Part shown: piece after piece, positions 49,152 to 57,715 of the stretch
Position numbering within the stretch: position 1 is the first letter of the stretch
Layout of the letters: every line of letters begins with the position of its first letter
Source of the DNA: Pseudarthrobacter sp. NS4
Lineage (GTDB): Bacteria > Actinomycetota > Actinomycetes > Actinomycetales > Micrococcaceae
Direction: 5' to 3'
NCBI RefSeq assembly: GCF_024758005.1
Contig: NZ_CP103288.1
Location: 3,658,001 to 3,722,000, forward strand
Length of the DNA stretch: 64,000 bases
Notes under the pieces: model-generated
What the model was told of the DNA's origin: nothing
The model's database searches: none
Seen by the model: only the letters and a program-made list of their open reading frames with translations
Made by a program: the position numbers and the translations under genes

Positions 49152-51031
49152 TGGCCGCCATTCTGCCGAGCCGGCGCAGCGTCCTGGCCACCCTGGCACT
49201 TACCGCAGGAACTGTGGCCCTCTCGGGAACGGGCATGGCGAACGCCTTCACGCAGACAACCCTTGACCCAACGAAACCCCGCACCAAGCCGGTGATCTTC
49301 GTCGTCGGGGACTCGACGTCGTCGGCGTACCAACAATCCGAGCGTCCCCGCGCCGGCTGGGGACAGGCCCTGCCGCTCCTGCTGGGGCCGCAGGCAACCG
49401 TCTTTGACTACGCCTGGTCCGGGGCGTCGTCCAAGAGCTTTGCCGACGCCGGACTGCTGGACCGTGTGCTGGCCTTGATGCAGCGCGGCGACTACCTGCT
49501 GATCTCCTTCGGCCACAACGACGAGAAGGTGACGGACCCGGCCAGGGGAACGCTTCCGGACTCCACCTTCAAGGAGTACCTGAGCCGCTACGTGGACGGG
49601 GCCAAAGCACGCGGAGGCAGGCCCGTCCTGGTCACTCCCGTGGAACGGCGCCGCTTTGATTCGTTCGGCAATGCCCGTGATTCCCACGGCGCGTATCCGC
49701 AGGCTGTGCGGGAACTCGCTGCGGCGTCCGGCACCCCGCTGGTGGACCTGGCGGCTTCCTCAAAGGACCTGTGGCAGCAGTTGGGGCCGGAAGGAACCAA
49801 GTCGCACTTCCTGTTCCTGGCTCCCGGCGAGCACCCGCAGTATCCGCAGGGCTCCGAGGACAACACCCACTTCCAGGCCGCAGGCGCCTTGGCGGTGGCC
49901 CGGCTCGTGGCACGCGAACTGCAATCCAAGGAGATTGCCCCGCCGGGCTACTTCCGGAATCTCGACGGCGGCGCCGATCCGCTGCTGGACATGTACTGGC
50001 CGGCGGAGCGCCCCATCGATGTCCCGGTGACGCTCGACGTCGGACCGGGCAGGACCTTCGCGACCGTACAGTCCGCCGTCGACTCCGTGCCGTCGAACAG
50101 CACACGGCGGACGGTCATCAGGATCCAGCCGGGCACTTATCGGGAGGCCGTGCGGGTGCCGAGCAACAAGCCCCGGATCTCGTTTATTGGGCAAGGCAGC
50201 AGGCCGGAGGATGTGGTGCTCGTCTTCAACAACGCATCCGGCACGCCCAAGCCGGACGGCACCGGAAACTTCGGCACGTCAGGGAGCGCGTCCGTACGGA
50301 TTGACGGGGCGGACTTCGTGGCCCGGAACCTGACGTTCAGCAATGATTTCGATGAGGCCGCCAACATGGGGATGAAGGACCGCCAGGCAGTCGCGCTGCA
50401 CATCACGGCTGACCGGTCGGTGTTGTCCAACGTGAGGATGCTTGGCAACCAGGACACCCTCCTGGTTAATTCGCCCCGGTCAGGCGTCCAGGCCCGCTTT
50501 TACTTTGACGGCTGCTACGTGGAAGGCGACGTTGATTTCATCTTCGGCCGCGGCACCGCTGTGTTCAGTGGCTGCGAGATCAAGTCCCTGGACCGCGCCT
50601 CGACGACGAACAATGGCTATGTGACGGCAGGAAGCCTGGATCTGTCGATTCCGTATGGCTACCTCTTTGACCAGTGCCGGCTTGTCTCGGATGCTGCGGC
50701 CAATACCGTCCACCTGGGCAGGCCGTGGCATCCGAGCGGTGACCCGAGAGCGGTGGCGCAGGTCCTGGTCAGGGACTCGTGGCTCGGCGCCCACATCTCC
50801 GGCACGCCCTGGACCGACATGAGCGGGTTCTCATGGCGGGAGGCACGGTTCCACGAGTACAACAACCGCGGTCCCGGCGCCCAGGTGACCCCCGACCGTC
50901 CGCAGTTGCCTGGGGCTGAGGCAGGCAACTTCACGGTCAGGAACTACCTGCAGGGCACGGACGGCTGGGCACCGCAACTTGCGGGTACGACGGCGGACTG
51001 CAGCGTAGTGCCATCGGAGGTGGCCGCGTAA
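49151..51031 (+). CDS. Two-domain SGNH esterase and pectinesterase fusion
   Basis: 626 aa. The N terminus has a Tat motif, SRRSVLATLALTAG. Domain 1 (about residues 45-275) is a rhamnogalacturonan-acetylesterase-like SGNH hydrolase: FVVGDSTSSAY (nucleophile Ser), LISFGHNDEK and EDNTHFQAAGA (Asp/His). Domain 2 (about 300-615) is a CE8 pectin methylesterase: VQSAVDSVPSNST, YREAVRV, RQAVALHITADRSVL, GNQDTLLV, GDVDFIFGRGTAVFSGC and LGRPWHP. One protein would thus remove acetyl and methyl groups from pectin, preparing the substrate for the upstream pectate lyase. Confidence 0.92.
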   Translation: MAAILPSRRSVLATLALTAGTVALSGTGMANAFTQTTLDPTKPRTKPVIFVVGDSTSSAYQQSERPRAGWGQALPLLLGPQATVFDYAWSGASSKSFADAGLLDRVLALMQRGDYLLISFGHNDEKVTDPARGTLPDSTFKEYLSRYVDGAKARGGRPVLVTPVERRRFDSFGNARDSHGAYPQAVRELAAASGTPLVDLAASSKDLWQQLGPEGTKSHFLFLAPGEHPQYPQGSEDNTHFQAAGALAVARLVARELQSKEIAPPGYFRNLDGGADPLLDMYWPAERPIDVPVTLDVGPGRTFATVQSAVDSVPSNSTRRTVIRIQPGTYREAVRVPSNKPRISFIGQGSRPEDVVLVFNNASGTPKPDGTGNFGTSGSASVRIDGADFVARNLTFSNDFDEAANMGMKDRQAVALHITADRSVLSNVRMLGNQDTLLVNSPRSGVQARFYFDGCYVEGDVDFIFGRGTAVFSGCEIKSLDRASTTNNGYVTAGSLDLSIPYGYLFDQCRLVSDAAANTVHLGRPWHPSGDPRAVAQVLVRDSWLGAHISGTPWTDMSGFSWREARFHEYNNRGPGAQVTPDRPQLPGAEAGNFTVRNYLQGTDGWAPQLAGTTADCSVVPSEVAA

Positions 51032-51038
51032 CTCTTGG

Positions 51039-51070
51039 CGGACGACGGCGGGACCTCCCGCCGTCGTCCG
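51039..51070. terminator. Perfect 14-bp stem hairpin of the GACGACGGCGGG family
   Basis: CGGACGACGGCGGG, loop ACCT, CCCGCCGTCGTCCG, 8 bp after the esterase fusion stop codon. It is nearly identical to the hairpin at 37982. Confidence 0.8.
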
Positions 51071-51247
51071 TTCACGTTAGTGCCACCGTCGTTGAGCGCC
51101 TATCGGCGATGTTCGTGGGGAGGGTCCAGTCGGGCCGCCTGGGGGCGCCTGGCCGCGCAGGACCAGGGCGCCCAGCATATTTCACCTATGGCCACAGCCG
51201 TAGGGACACTCCTGCCCAATGGTGAGCGTCCGACGGCGACGGGGGGA

Positions 51248-51916
51248 TCACCGTTCCGGCAGTCGCCCGGCAAGTCCTTGGAGCGACGGTTCACGGCCCA
51301 GCTCGACATGTGCGAAGGCAAGCGCCGCAGCAAGGTCCGCCTTGCCGTCATAGATTGCCTGGCACAGGCCCAGGTGTTCCGCGCACTGCACCTGCGGGTC
51401 ACGGTGCCCAGTCAGGGTGAAGAGCCACTGCATCCTGCCCAGCAGAGGCTTCATGGAGTACTCCAATAGCGAGTTGCCCCCCAGCGCCACGATTTCTGCA
51501 TGGAGCGCCGTGTTTATGAGTGGTATCTGGGCATGGTCGTGCCGGAGCGTTGCCTCTTCTGCCAGGCTCATTACCTGCTGCAGGCGCGACGATGACCCCC
51601 CACTGGCCGCGGCCTGGGCGGCGAGGCGCGCGGCGAGGACTTCGAGGCTGAGTCGCACATCGAAGAGCTCGTTGACGTCCCGGAGGGTGATCTGCTTGAC
51701 GGTAGCCCCGCGTCGGGGCGAGGTATCAATGAAGCCTTCGGCTTCCAGTTGCTGGAGGGCTTCCCGGACGGGAACCCTGGAAACATCCAGGGCTTGGGAC
51801 AGCTCCCGTTCCCTGAGCCGGGATCCCGGAGCGAACTCCCCTGAGATGATCAACTCCCGGATACGTGCGCGGGTAGTATCGGCCGAGGACGCGGGAGATT
51901 CCGCCTGGACTGTCAC
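51248..51916 (-). CDS. GntR-family transcriptional regulator (FCD domain)
   Basis: 222 aa. The winged helix is about residues 15-80 (RIRELIISGEFAPGSRLRERELSQALDVSRVPVREALQQLEAEGF). The FCD domain is helical with VRLSLEVLAARLAAQAA, NTALHAEIVALGGN and HLGLCQAIYDGKADLAAALAFAHVE. It heads a set of catabolic genes, and two copies of the GntR-type palindrome TTGGTATACCAA in this cluster (54484 and 56097) are likely targets. The effector is unknown. Confidence 0.92.
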   Translation of the reverse strand: MTVQAESPASSADTTRARIRELIISGEFAPGSRLRERELSQALDVSRVPVREALQQLEAEGFIDTSPRRGATVKQITLRDVNELFDVRLSLEVLAARLAAQAAASGGSSSRLQQVMSLAEEATLRHDHAQIPLINTALHAEIVALGGNSLLEYSMKPLLGRMQWLFTLTGHRDPQVQCAEHLGLCQAIYDGKADLAAALAFAHVELGREPSLQGLAGRLPER

Positions 51917-51958
51917 TGAAGCCTCCGTTATGTGGCAGCGTTTAACTGCCCCGCTTTC

Positions 51959-52945
51959 TCAATTATTCAGCTCGATGTGCGTGCCGACGCCCTGGTCGAG
52001 CGCAGCGTCATACAGCAGCCGCCCGATGGCAAGGTCCTGCAGGCCGATGCCCACCGAGTTGAACAAGGTTACGTCCTCATCCCCCAGGCGCCCTGCTTTT
52101 GTCCCGGCGGCCACGTCACCAAGTTCAGCCTCCACATCCTCGAAGCCCATGACGCCTTCGGCCACCGGGATGATCAACCCACCGGATTTGGCCCTCGCCG
52201 TTGCGATGCTGTCGACGAAGATCCTTGCCCGCAGCATTCCTGCCGTATCGATCTCCCGGTGATCCGCCCTCGGACGTGATCCGACGGCGTTGATATGGAG
52301 TCCGGGCTGGAACCACTCGCCTTTAACCACAGGTTCAACGGCCGGCGTCAGGGTGCACAGCACGTCGGCAGTCTGCACCACTTCCCGGACGCTGGATGCC
52401 CGCGTGATGTTCAGCCCGTAGTCGGAAATCCCGTCACAAAAGGCGCCGACGGTGTCCGCCGAACGGGACCACACCACCACGTTTTCGATCGGCAGGACGG
52501 CCAGGATTGCTTCCACATGTGCCACGGCCAGGGCACCCGCCCCCACCAGTCCCAAGGTGGTGCTGCCGGGCCTCGCGAGGAGCTTCGTTGCCACGGCGCT
52601 GGCGGCGGCAGTGCGGACGCGGGTGGGGACTTTGCCGTCGAGGATCGCCAGGGTTTCCCCGTTCAGCTGGGAGACGAGCATGATGGTGGACCGTTGCGTG
52701 GGCAGGCTGACCGCCCCGTTGTCCGGGATGTCCGCCAGCAATTTCACCGATGCCAGCTCCTCTGCGTCGGACAGCGCCGCCATGGGCAGGAACCTCGCGT
52801 CCGAGGACGGCAGGAGGAGCGAATCCGGCGCCGGCTGGACAGCAGTGCCCCGGCTGAGGCCGGCAAAGACGCGCTCGACGGCGGCAATTGTCCCGGGCAT
52901 ATCGGCCAGGGCCTGGAGCTCGGAGGCTTTAAGAATCAGGGTCAT
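51959..52945 (-). CDS. Ornithine cyclodeaminase / mu-crystallin family protein
   Basis: 328 aa. Features: QPAPDSLLLPSSDARFLPMAALSD, VKLLADIPDNGAVSLPTQRSTIMLV, DGKVPTRVRTAAASAVATKLLARPG and the NAD-binding glycine loop LGLVGAGALAVAHVEAIL. The C-terminal part has NAVGSRPRADHREID and GLQDLAIGRLLYDAA. Family members interconvert ornithine and proline, or reduce imines such as pyrroline or piperideine carboxylates, using NAD(P). The upstream partner genes are amidohydrolases, so an imine from a degradation route is a possible substrate. Confidence 0.9.
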   Translation of the reverse strand: MTLILKASELQALADMPGTIAAVERVFAGLSRGTAVQPAPDSLLLPSSDARFLPMAALSDAEELASVKLLADIPDNGAVSLPTQRSTIMLVSQLNGETLAILDGKVPTRVRTAAASAVATKLLARPGSTTLGLVGAGALAVAHVEAILAVLPIENVVVWSRSADTVGAFCDGISDYGLNITRASSVREVVQTADVLCTLTPAVEPVVKGEWFQPGLHINAVGSRPRADHREIDTAGMLRARIFVDSIATARAKSGGLIIPVAEGVMGFEDVEAELGDVAAGTKAGRLGDEDVTLFNSVGIGLQDLAIGRLLYDAALDQGVGTHIELNN

Positions 52946-53017
52946 GAGATGGCTTTCTGGAAGGGACGGCGCGTGACCAGGAGGCGCCGGGATAGGAGGA
53001 GGCGTGCGTCCGGCCGG

Positions 53018-54352
53018 TCAGAGGGTGTTCCGCACAAGGACTCCCTGTGCCACCACCGCACTGATCTGCTCCAGGGCGGAGGCGCTGTTCAATGGATCGG
53101 AGTCCACGATGACGGCATCTGCAAAGGCCCCGCGCACCAGGCGTCCGGCGTTCCCACTCCAACCGAGCAGGGCAGCCGCATTAACCGTCGCGGCCCTCAG
53201 CGCGTCCAGCGGGGAAAGTCCGGCTTCAGCGAGCAGCCGTACTTCCGTGCCGATCGGAGTCACGTCCGACCCGAAGGAGTCCGTGCCTGCCACGACCGTC
53301 ACACCGGCTTCATGGGCTGCCCGCACCGCTGCCCTGATGACCGGGGTGTACTCCTCGCCCCGCGCGGCGAGGACCGGATTGGAGGAGCGTGCCATGCTGG
53401 TGATGGCATCCATGGTGGGCGTGAAGTAGGTGCCGCGGCGGGCCATCCGGGAGATCGTCTCCTCGCTGACGAAGACGCCGTGCTCGATGCTGCGCACTCC
53501 GGCACGGACGGCACCGTCAATCCCCTCAGCACTGTAGGCGTGGCACAGGACGCCCGCCTTGCCGGCCGCCTTGACCACCGCGGAGAGTTGCTCGTAGCCG
53601 TAGACCAGTTCGCGGGGGTCCTGCTCAGCCAGACCGGCGCGCGGGTTGGCCCGGGTCTTGATGACCTGGGCACCGCGTTTCAGGTTGACCCGGGTGAGGT
53701 AGGCAAGGTCCGTGGGCTCGGTGACTCCCCCTTGGAGGGAGGCGAGTGGTGCGAGGTCGGGGTCCGCGAGGAGCGAGTCCCCCAACTCCGGCGAAACGAA
53801 CAGTCCTGCCGGGCTCATCCGGGGTGAGGCGCCGGCTGCCCAGACAGGCAGGGCAGCGAGGGCAACGTCCTGGTAGAAGCTGCTCGAGCCGCTCCTGACA
53901 CTGGTGGCCCCGCCCTGCAGGATGGCCCCGGCATCGGACAGCGCATTTGCGTGGACATGCACGTCGATGAGGCCGGGAAGGACCCAACGGCCGGAGGCAT
54001 CCACTATGCGTGCCCGGCCGGCAAGGGCAGCCACTTCACGCCGGGTTTCCTCCCGACTGCCGACGGCGGTGACCTTGCCTCCTTCCAGCACCAGGACCCC
54101 ATCTTCCACCACACCACCCGTCTTCGGATCAACGATGGTGCCACCCTCGATGATCAGGGGCGGGGGTGACGCGGGGCGGCCAGGGTAGCCGGGATTCGCT
54201 GCGTTACCTTCCGCCTTCGCGGCCGGGGCGCTACCGAGCTGGGCTGCAAGCCCGGCCACCGAGATTCCGGCCAAGGCGGCTGCCCCGGCCAGGATGCCGC
54301 GGCGTGGAACAGCGGCGACTGGGACAGCGGGCGTGTGATCGTGCAGGCACAT
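53018..54352 (-). CDS. Exported amidohydrolase (Tat-type signal)
   Basis: 444 aa from the ATG at 54352. The N terminus has VPRRGILAGAAALAGISVAG, a twin-arginine signal. Amidohydrolase metal motifs: GLIDVHVHANALS (HxH), VIKTRANPRAGL with the Lys region, LCHAYSAEGIDGAV, VRSIEHGVFV (His) and VAGTDSFGS (metal Asp). It resembles prolidase/imidazolonepropionase-type exported amidohydrolases. Substrate unknown, but amide bonds of dipeptides, acylated amino acids or cyclic imides are typical. An operator-like palindrome lies upstream at 54484. Confidence 0.88.
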   Translation of the reverse strand: MCLHDHTPAVPVAAVPRRGILAGAAALAGISVAGLAAQLGSAPAAKAEGNAANPGYPGRPASPPPLIIEGGTIVDPKTGGVVEDGVLVLEGGKVTAVGSREETRREVAALAGRARIVDASGRWVLPGLIDVHVHANALSDAGAILQGGATSVRSGSSSFYQDVALAALPVWAAGASPRMSPAGLFVSPELGDSLLADPDLAPLASLQGGVTEPTDLAYLTRVNLKRGAQVIKTRANPRAGLAEQDPRELVYGYEQLSAVVKAAGKAGVLCHAYSAEGIDGAVRAGVRSIEHGVFVSEETISRMARRGTYFTPTMDAITSMARSSNPVLAARGEEYTPVIRAAVRAAHEAGVTVVAGTDSFGSDVTPIGTEVRLLAEAGLSPLDALRAATVNAAALLGWSGNAGRLVRGAFADAVIVDSDPLNSASALEQISAVVAQGVLVRNTL

Positions 54353-54483
54353 TGTTTTCTCCAAGGGACGGGCCCTGCCGAAGGAGCGGGCCGATACAAG
54401 TAGTTCAAAACCGGGATTCCCGGGAGGGCGGATAAACGTACCCGCAAGGTGCTGGCAGCCCTCCTGAGTCCTCACCCTACCGC

Positions 54484-54499
54484 GCTTGGTATACCAAGC
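54484..54499. promoter_or_regulatory. GntR-type operator GCTTGGTATACCAAGC
   Basis: A perfect 16-bp palindrome in the 171-bp gap upstream of the exported amidohydrolase (minus strand). Its core, TTGGTATACCAA, recurs exactly at 56097-56108. FCD-type GntR proteins bind this kind of TA-centred palindrome, and one is encoded at 51248. Confidence 0.75.
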
Positions 54500-54523
54500 C
54501 AAGAGTTGAGGAATGCACCACCA

Positions 54524-56011
54524 TTAGCGGGCGGCGACGGCCGTTGTGATTTCCGCCCGCGGATAGGTGGGCGGAAACAGCTGCTCCGGGTCCCTGTGCC
54601 GGACGTCCCGCGTGGAGTAGGCCGCCCGCATTTTGTCGAACAGCCCCTGCCCCTCAGCCCGCAGGGCATCGAGGTCATAACCCGGGAGTGCACCGTCGAC
54701 GACGACGGCGCGCCCCGCCACGAAGGTATCGGTCACCTGGCGCGCCGTGCCGTTCAGCACGAGCGTGCGGAGTGGGTCTTCGACGGCCCCGTTCCCGAAG
54801 TGCCCCAGGGAAACGATCGTGATGTCGGCCTGCGCACCGGGGGCGAGCCTTCCCAGATCAGCCCGCCCGAGGGCCCGTGCCCCGCCGAGGGTGGCGGCGT
54901 CGAAGTAGTCAGCCAGGGTCCCGGCGTCGGGCCTTTCCTCAACCAGCCGGGCCAGGTGCATGCCCACGTCCATGCCGCGCACCAGGTCGGGCGGGAAGGA
55001 GTCGGTGCCGAGGCACAGGTTGACGCCGGCTGCACGGAAGCGGTCGAACGAAACAAGCTGCTTCTGATAGCGGAAGGACGTCAGCGGGCAGTGCACAATG
55101 CTGACCCCGTGCCGGGCAAGCAGGTCCAGCGGCCCGCCCGGAGCCGACGCTGCGGGGTCCTTGCCGTTGATTACCACACCGTGCGGGATCAGAAGCCGGG
55201 TGCCGAACAGGCCGGTGGATTCCAACAGTTCCAGCACCCCGCGTCCGGCGGACTGCTGCAGGAGATCGTCCTCCAGCGGGGATTGGAGGCAGTGGAGCCG
55301 CACCGGAACGTCCCACTCCCGGCCGATCCGTGCGGTTTCCCGCATGAGGTCTTCGGACAGTGTCTCAATCCGGCACGGCAGCAAGGCCCCGGTGACGAGC
55401 GGATCTGCGAGGGCGGCGGCATAGTCCAGGAATCGCTCTGCGTCGCGAAGGCCCGCAAGACCTTGGGTTTCGTCGAAGTGGACCTCGCGGCCGCCTGCGG
55501 CTGTAGTGACATGGACCCCTGACCGGTAAGCGGGTCCCAGGTAGCCACGCAGGCCGATCCGGAGGCTTGTCGCCGCCATATCCATGAGTTCGTCAAGGCC
55601 CTCGGCCCAGGAGCTGTGGATCTCCGAGGCGATGGGCATGTAAGTCGTAATGCCGTGCAAGGCGAGCTGTGCCAGTGCAAACTCGCGGACCTTGGCCCGC
55701 TCGGCCCGTGTGAACACATCCCGGCGGCCGTTGGCGAAGTAGTCCTCAGACCACAGATGGCCGGATGCAACCTCCGGTGAGGGCCACGAGTCCAGAATGA
55801 GGTGATCGATGTCAGCCAAGGCATCCAGGTCGATCAGGCCAGGCATAATCAGGCTCTGGCCGTAGTGGCGCTCCTCGTCAACCGGACCGTCGTAGTTGCG
55901 TCCCACGAAGACGATGGAGTCACCCTCGAAGACGACTTCACCGTCCTCAATCAGGGTGTGCTGTTTTCCATCGAATCCCAGAACGTACCGGGCCGAAATT
56001 TTCTTGTACAA
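54524..56011 (-). CDS. Amidohydrolase family protein (TrzN/AtzB-like) lacking the usual HxH
   Basis: 495 aa. I chose the TTG at 56011 because AAGGAGG lies 4 bases upstream; a GTG at 56026 would include that ribosome-binding site in the gene. Family features: TLIEDGEVVFEGDSIVFVGRNYDG, LIMPGLIDLDALADIDHL, ITTYMPIASEIHSSW, GYLGPAYRSG, VPVRLHCLQSP, LLIPHGVVING and LCLGTDSFPPD. The first metal motif reads DLDALAD rather than DLHxH, so two metal-binding His are absent. This may mark a distinct subfamily, or an inactive enzyme. The remaining His and Asp positions are kept. Confidence 0.82.
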   Translation of the reverse strand: MYKKISARYVLGFDGKQHTLIEDGEVVFEGDSIVFVGRNYDGPVDEERHYGQSLIMPGLIDLDALADIDHLILDSWPSPEVASGHLWSEDYFANGRRDVFTRAERAKVREFALAQLALHGITTYMPIASEIHSSWAEGLDELMDMAATSLRIGLRGYLGPAYRSGVHVTTAAGGREVHFDETQGLAGLRDAERFLDYAAALADPLVTGALLPCRIETLSEDLMRETARIGREWDVPVRLHCLQSPLEDDLLQQSAGRGVLELLESTGLFGTRLLIPHGVVINGKDPAASAPGGPLDLLARHGVSIVHCPLTSFRYQKQLVSFDRFRAAGVNLCLGTDSFPPDLVRGMDVGMHLARLVEERPDAGTLADYFDAATLGGARALGRADLGRLAPGAQADITIVSLGHFGNGAVEDPLRTLVLNGTARQVTDTFVAGRAVVVDGALPGYDLDALRAEGQGLFDKMRAAYSTRDVRHRDPEQLFPPTYPRAEITTAVAAR

Positions 56012-56096
56012 CGTGCCTCCTTGCACAGGGGCCGGGGCCTCACCCGGGCATTTGAAAATGTGACTTGCCTCTCAGTGGTTCCGAGTATACAGTCTT

Positions 56097-56108
56097 TTGG
56101 TATACCAA
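56097..56108. promoter_or_regulatory. GntR-type operator TTGGTATACCAA, second copy
   Basis: A perfect 12-bp palindrome between the divergent amidohydrolase (start 56011) and DUF3100 (start 56174) genes, identical to the core at 54486-54497. A half-similar GAGTATAC lies 13-20 bp away. Joint control of both divergent genes by the local GntR regulator is inferred. Confidence 0.75.
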
Positions 56109-56173
56109 GCGCAAGATTCGCAAAAGCGAGATGTCTTGCCCAGGATCCCCAACCCCCTCGAAAGGCCTGCGTC

Positions 56174-57628
56174 ATGCGCAATGAAGCGAAGACCACAGTC
56201 GGCCCCGCGACTGCCTTAGTGGACACGCCGCCCACACGTTCTTTCCGTGCCAGTCCCGCCATGTGGCTCGCGATGATCGGGATTTCCACCGCTGTGTGCG
56301 CCGTGGCCATCATGATCGGAACCCATAAGTTCCATCTCGGCCCGGCCGCCATCGTCCTGATGCCCATCCTGTGGACCGTGCTCATCGGCGGATTCCTCGG
56401 CGTCCAGAAATGGAAACCCATCGGAGGGCGTGCCCGTGCAGTGTCCACCCACCTGATGGACGTATCCATTGTTTTCTTCCTCGCAGGCCTCGGCACCCAA
56501 ATCGGCCCGTCGCTGACGAAGTTCACCAACATCGGCCCCGCGATCCTCCTGCAGGAGGTCGGCCACGTGGTGGGCACGGTGATCCTGGCCCTGCCCGTGG
56601 CAGTTGCGCTCGGGTTGGGCCGCACGTCAATCGGCGCCACCTGGTCGATCGACCGTGAGTCCTACCTTGCCTTCGCCATCCAGCGCTTCGGCGTCCGCTC
56701 CCCCGAGTACCGCGGCGTCTTCGCGGTGTGGGTGCTGGGCAGCGTCTTTGGCGCCGTGTTCATCTCCCTCCTGGCCGGCCTTCTCGGCGGGCTGGACTTC
56801 TTTGATCCCCGAGCCCTCGCGCTGGGCCTCGGACTCGGCTCCGCGTCCATGATGCTCGGCGGCGTGGGTGCCCTGTCCATCCTGTATCCGGAGATGGCAG
56901 GGGAAATCATGGCCCTCGCCGCACTGTCCAACCTCGTCACCAACATCGTGGGATTCTACGCAGGCGTATTCATCGCACTGCCGATGTGCCAGAAGCTCTA
57001 CAAGATGTGGTCGCGCCTGTTCGGGCGTGACGACCTGGGCCGCCGTGTCCGGCGCGGCTCCCTGGTAGGTGCAGGCGGAACCGTCGCGGGCACCTCAGGC
57101 CAGGCACGCACAAGCGGGGCCCTGAGTGAATCGGATGAATCGCCGGATATCGAGGCTGTGGATGTCAACGGCATCGAGGCGGACCCCACCGTCGTCAGGT
57201 CACGCAGGACATGGCTGATTGCGTTCGCCGCGACCGGCGGGGCCGGTATCCTGTTGAACGCTCTGGGCACAGGTTCGGCGCGGCCCTTGGACGTCGTCGG
57301 CGTGCTCATCCTGCTGGCCCTTACCGCCGTCGCACTCGTGCTCGCAAAGCTCGTTCCCGCGGTCCCGTCCAGCATCTGGGTTTTGGCTCTGGCCACCATT
57401 GCCTCTGCGACCTTCTTTCCCTTCGGTCCTTTCATCGCTTCCACGACGCAGAACATCAACGTCCTGTTCGCGGGCCTGCCGATGATCGCACTGATCGGCA
57501 TGTCACTCGGCAGGGACGTCAAGGCACTGCGCTCACTGAGCTGGAAGATTGTCATTGTCGCCCTGATGACATTCACGGCCAGCTTCATCGCCGCGGCAGT
57601 CATCGCGCAGGTTGCCTTGAACTTCTAG
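56174..57628 (+). CDS. DUF3100 membrane protein, possible transporter
   Basis: 484 aa from the ATG at 56174. About ten membrane helices in two halves (LGPAAIVLMPILWTVLIGGFLG, SIVFFLAGLGTQIGPSLTKF, VVGTVILALPVAVALGLGR, SIDRESYLAFAIQRFGV, ALSNLVTNIVGFYAGVFIALPM) separated by a 60-residue Ser/Asp-rich loop. DUF3100 proteins commonly sit beside amidohydrolases and are probably importers. Here it lies between two amidohydrolase genes, so it probably carries their substrate. The function has not been shown. Confidence 0.85.
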   Translation: MRNEAKTTVGPATALVDTPPTRSFRASPAMWLAMIGISTAVCAVAIMIGTHKFHLGPAAIVLMPILWTVLIGGFLGVQKWKPIGGRARAVSTHLMDVSIVFFLAGLGTQIGPSLTKFTNIGPAILLQEVGHVVGTVILALPVAVALGLGRTSIGATWSIDRESYLAFAIQRFGVRSPEYRGVFAVWVLGSVFGAVFISLLAGLLGGLDFFDPRALALGLGLGSASMMLGGVGALSILYPEMAGEIMALAALSNLVTNIVGFYAGVFIALPMCQKLYKMWSRLFGRDDLGRRVRRGSLVGAGGTVAGTSGQARTSGALSESDESPDIEAVDVNGIEADPTVVRSRRTWLIAFAATGGAGILLNALGTGSARPLDVVGVLILLALTAVALVLAKLVPAVPSSIWVLALATIASATFFPFGPFIASTTQNINVLFAGLPMIALIGMSLGRDVKALRSLSWKIVIVALMTFTASFIAAAVIAQVALNF

Positions 57629-57642
57629 TACACGCTGCGGCA

Positions 57643-57678
57643 GGGAAGGTGCCGGTCCCGCGGGATCGGCACCTTCCC
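57643..57678. terminator. 17-bp stem hairpin after the DUF3100 gene
   Basis: GGGAAGGTGCCGGTCCC and GGGATCGGCACCTTCCC pair with a single G-U and a 2-nt loop, 15 bp after the stop. It is unrelated to the GACGACGG family. The next gene starts 38 bp later, so read-through may be partial. Confidence 0.75.
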
Positions 57679-57715
57679 TACTGTGGTTCGTAGCACCAGC
57701 CGAAAGGAATGCACC

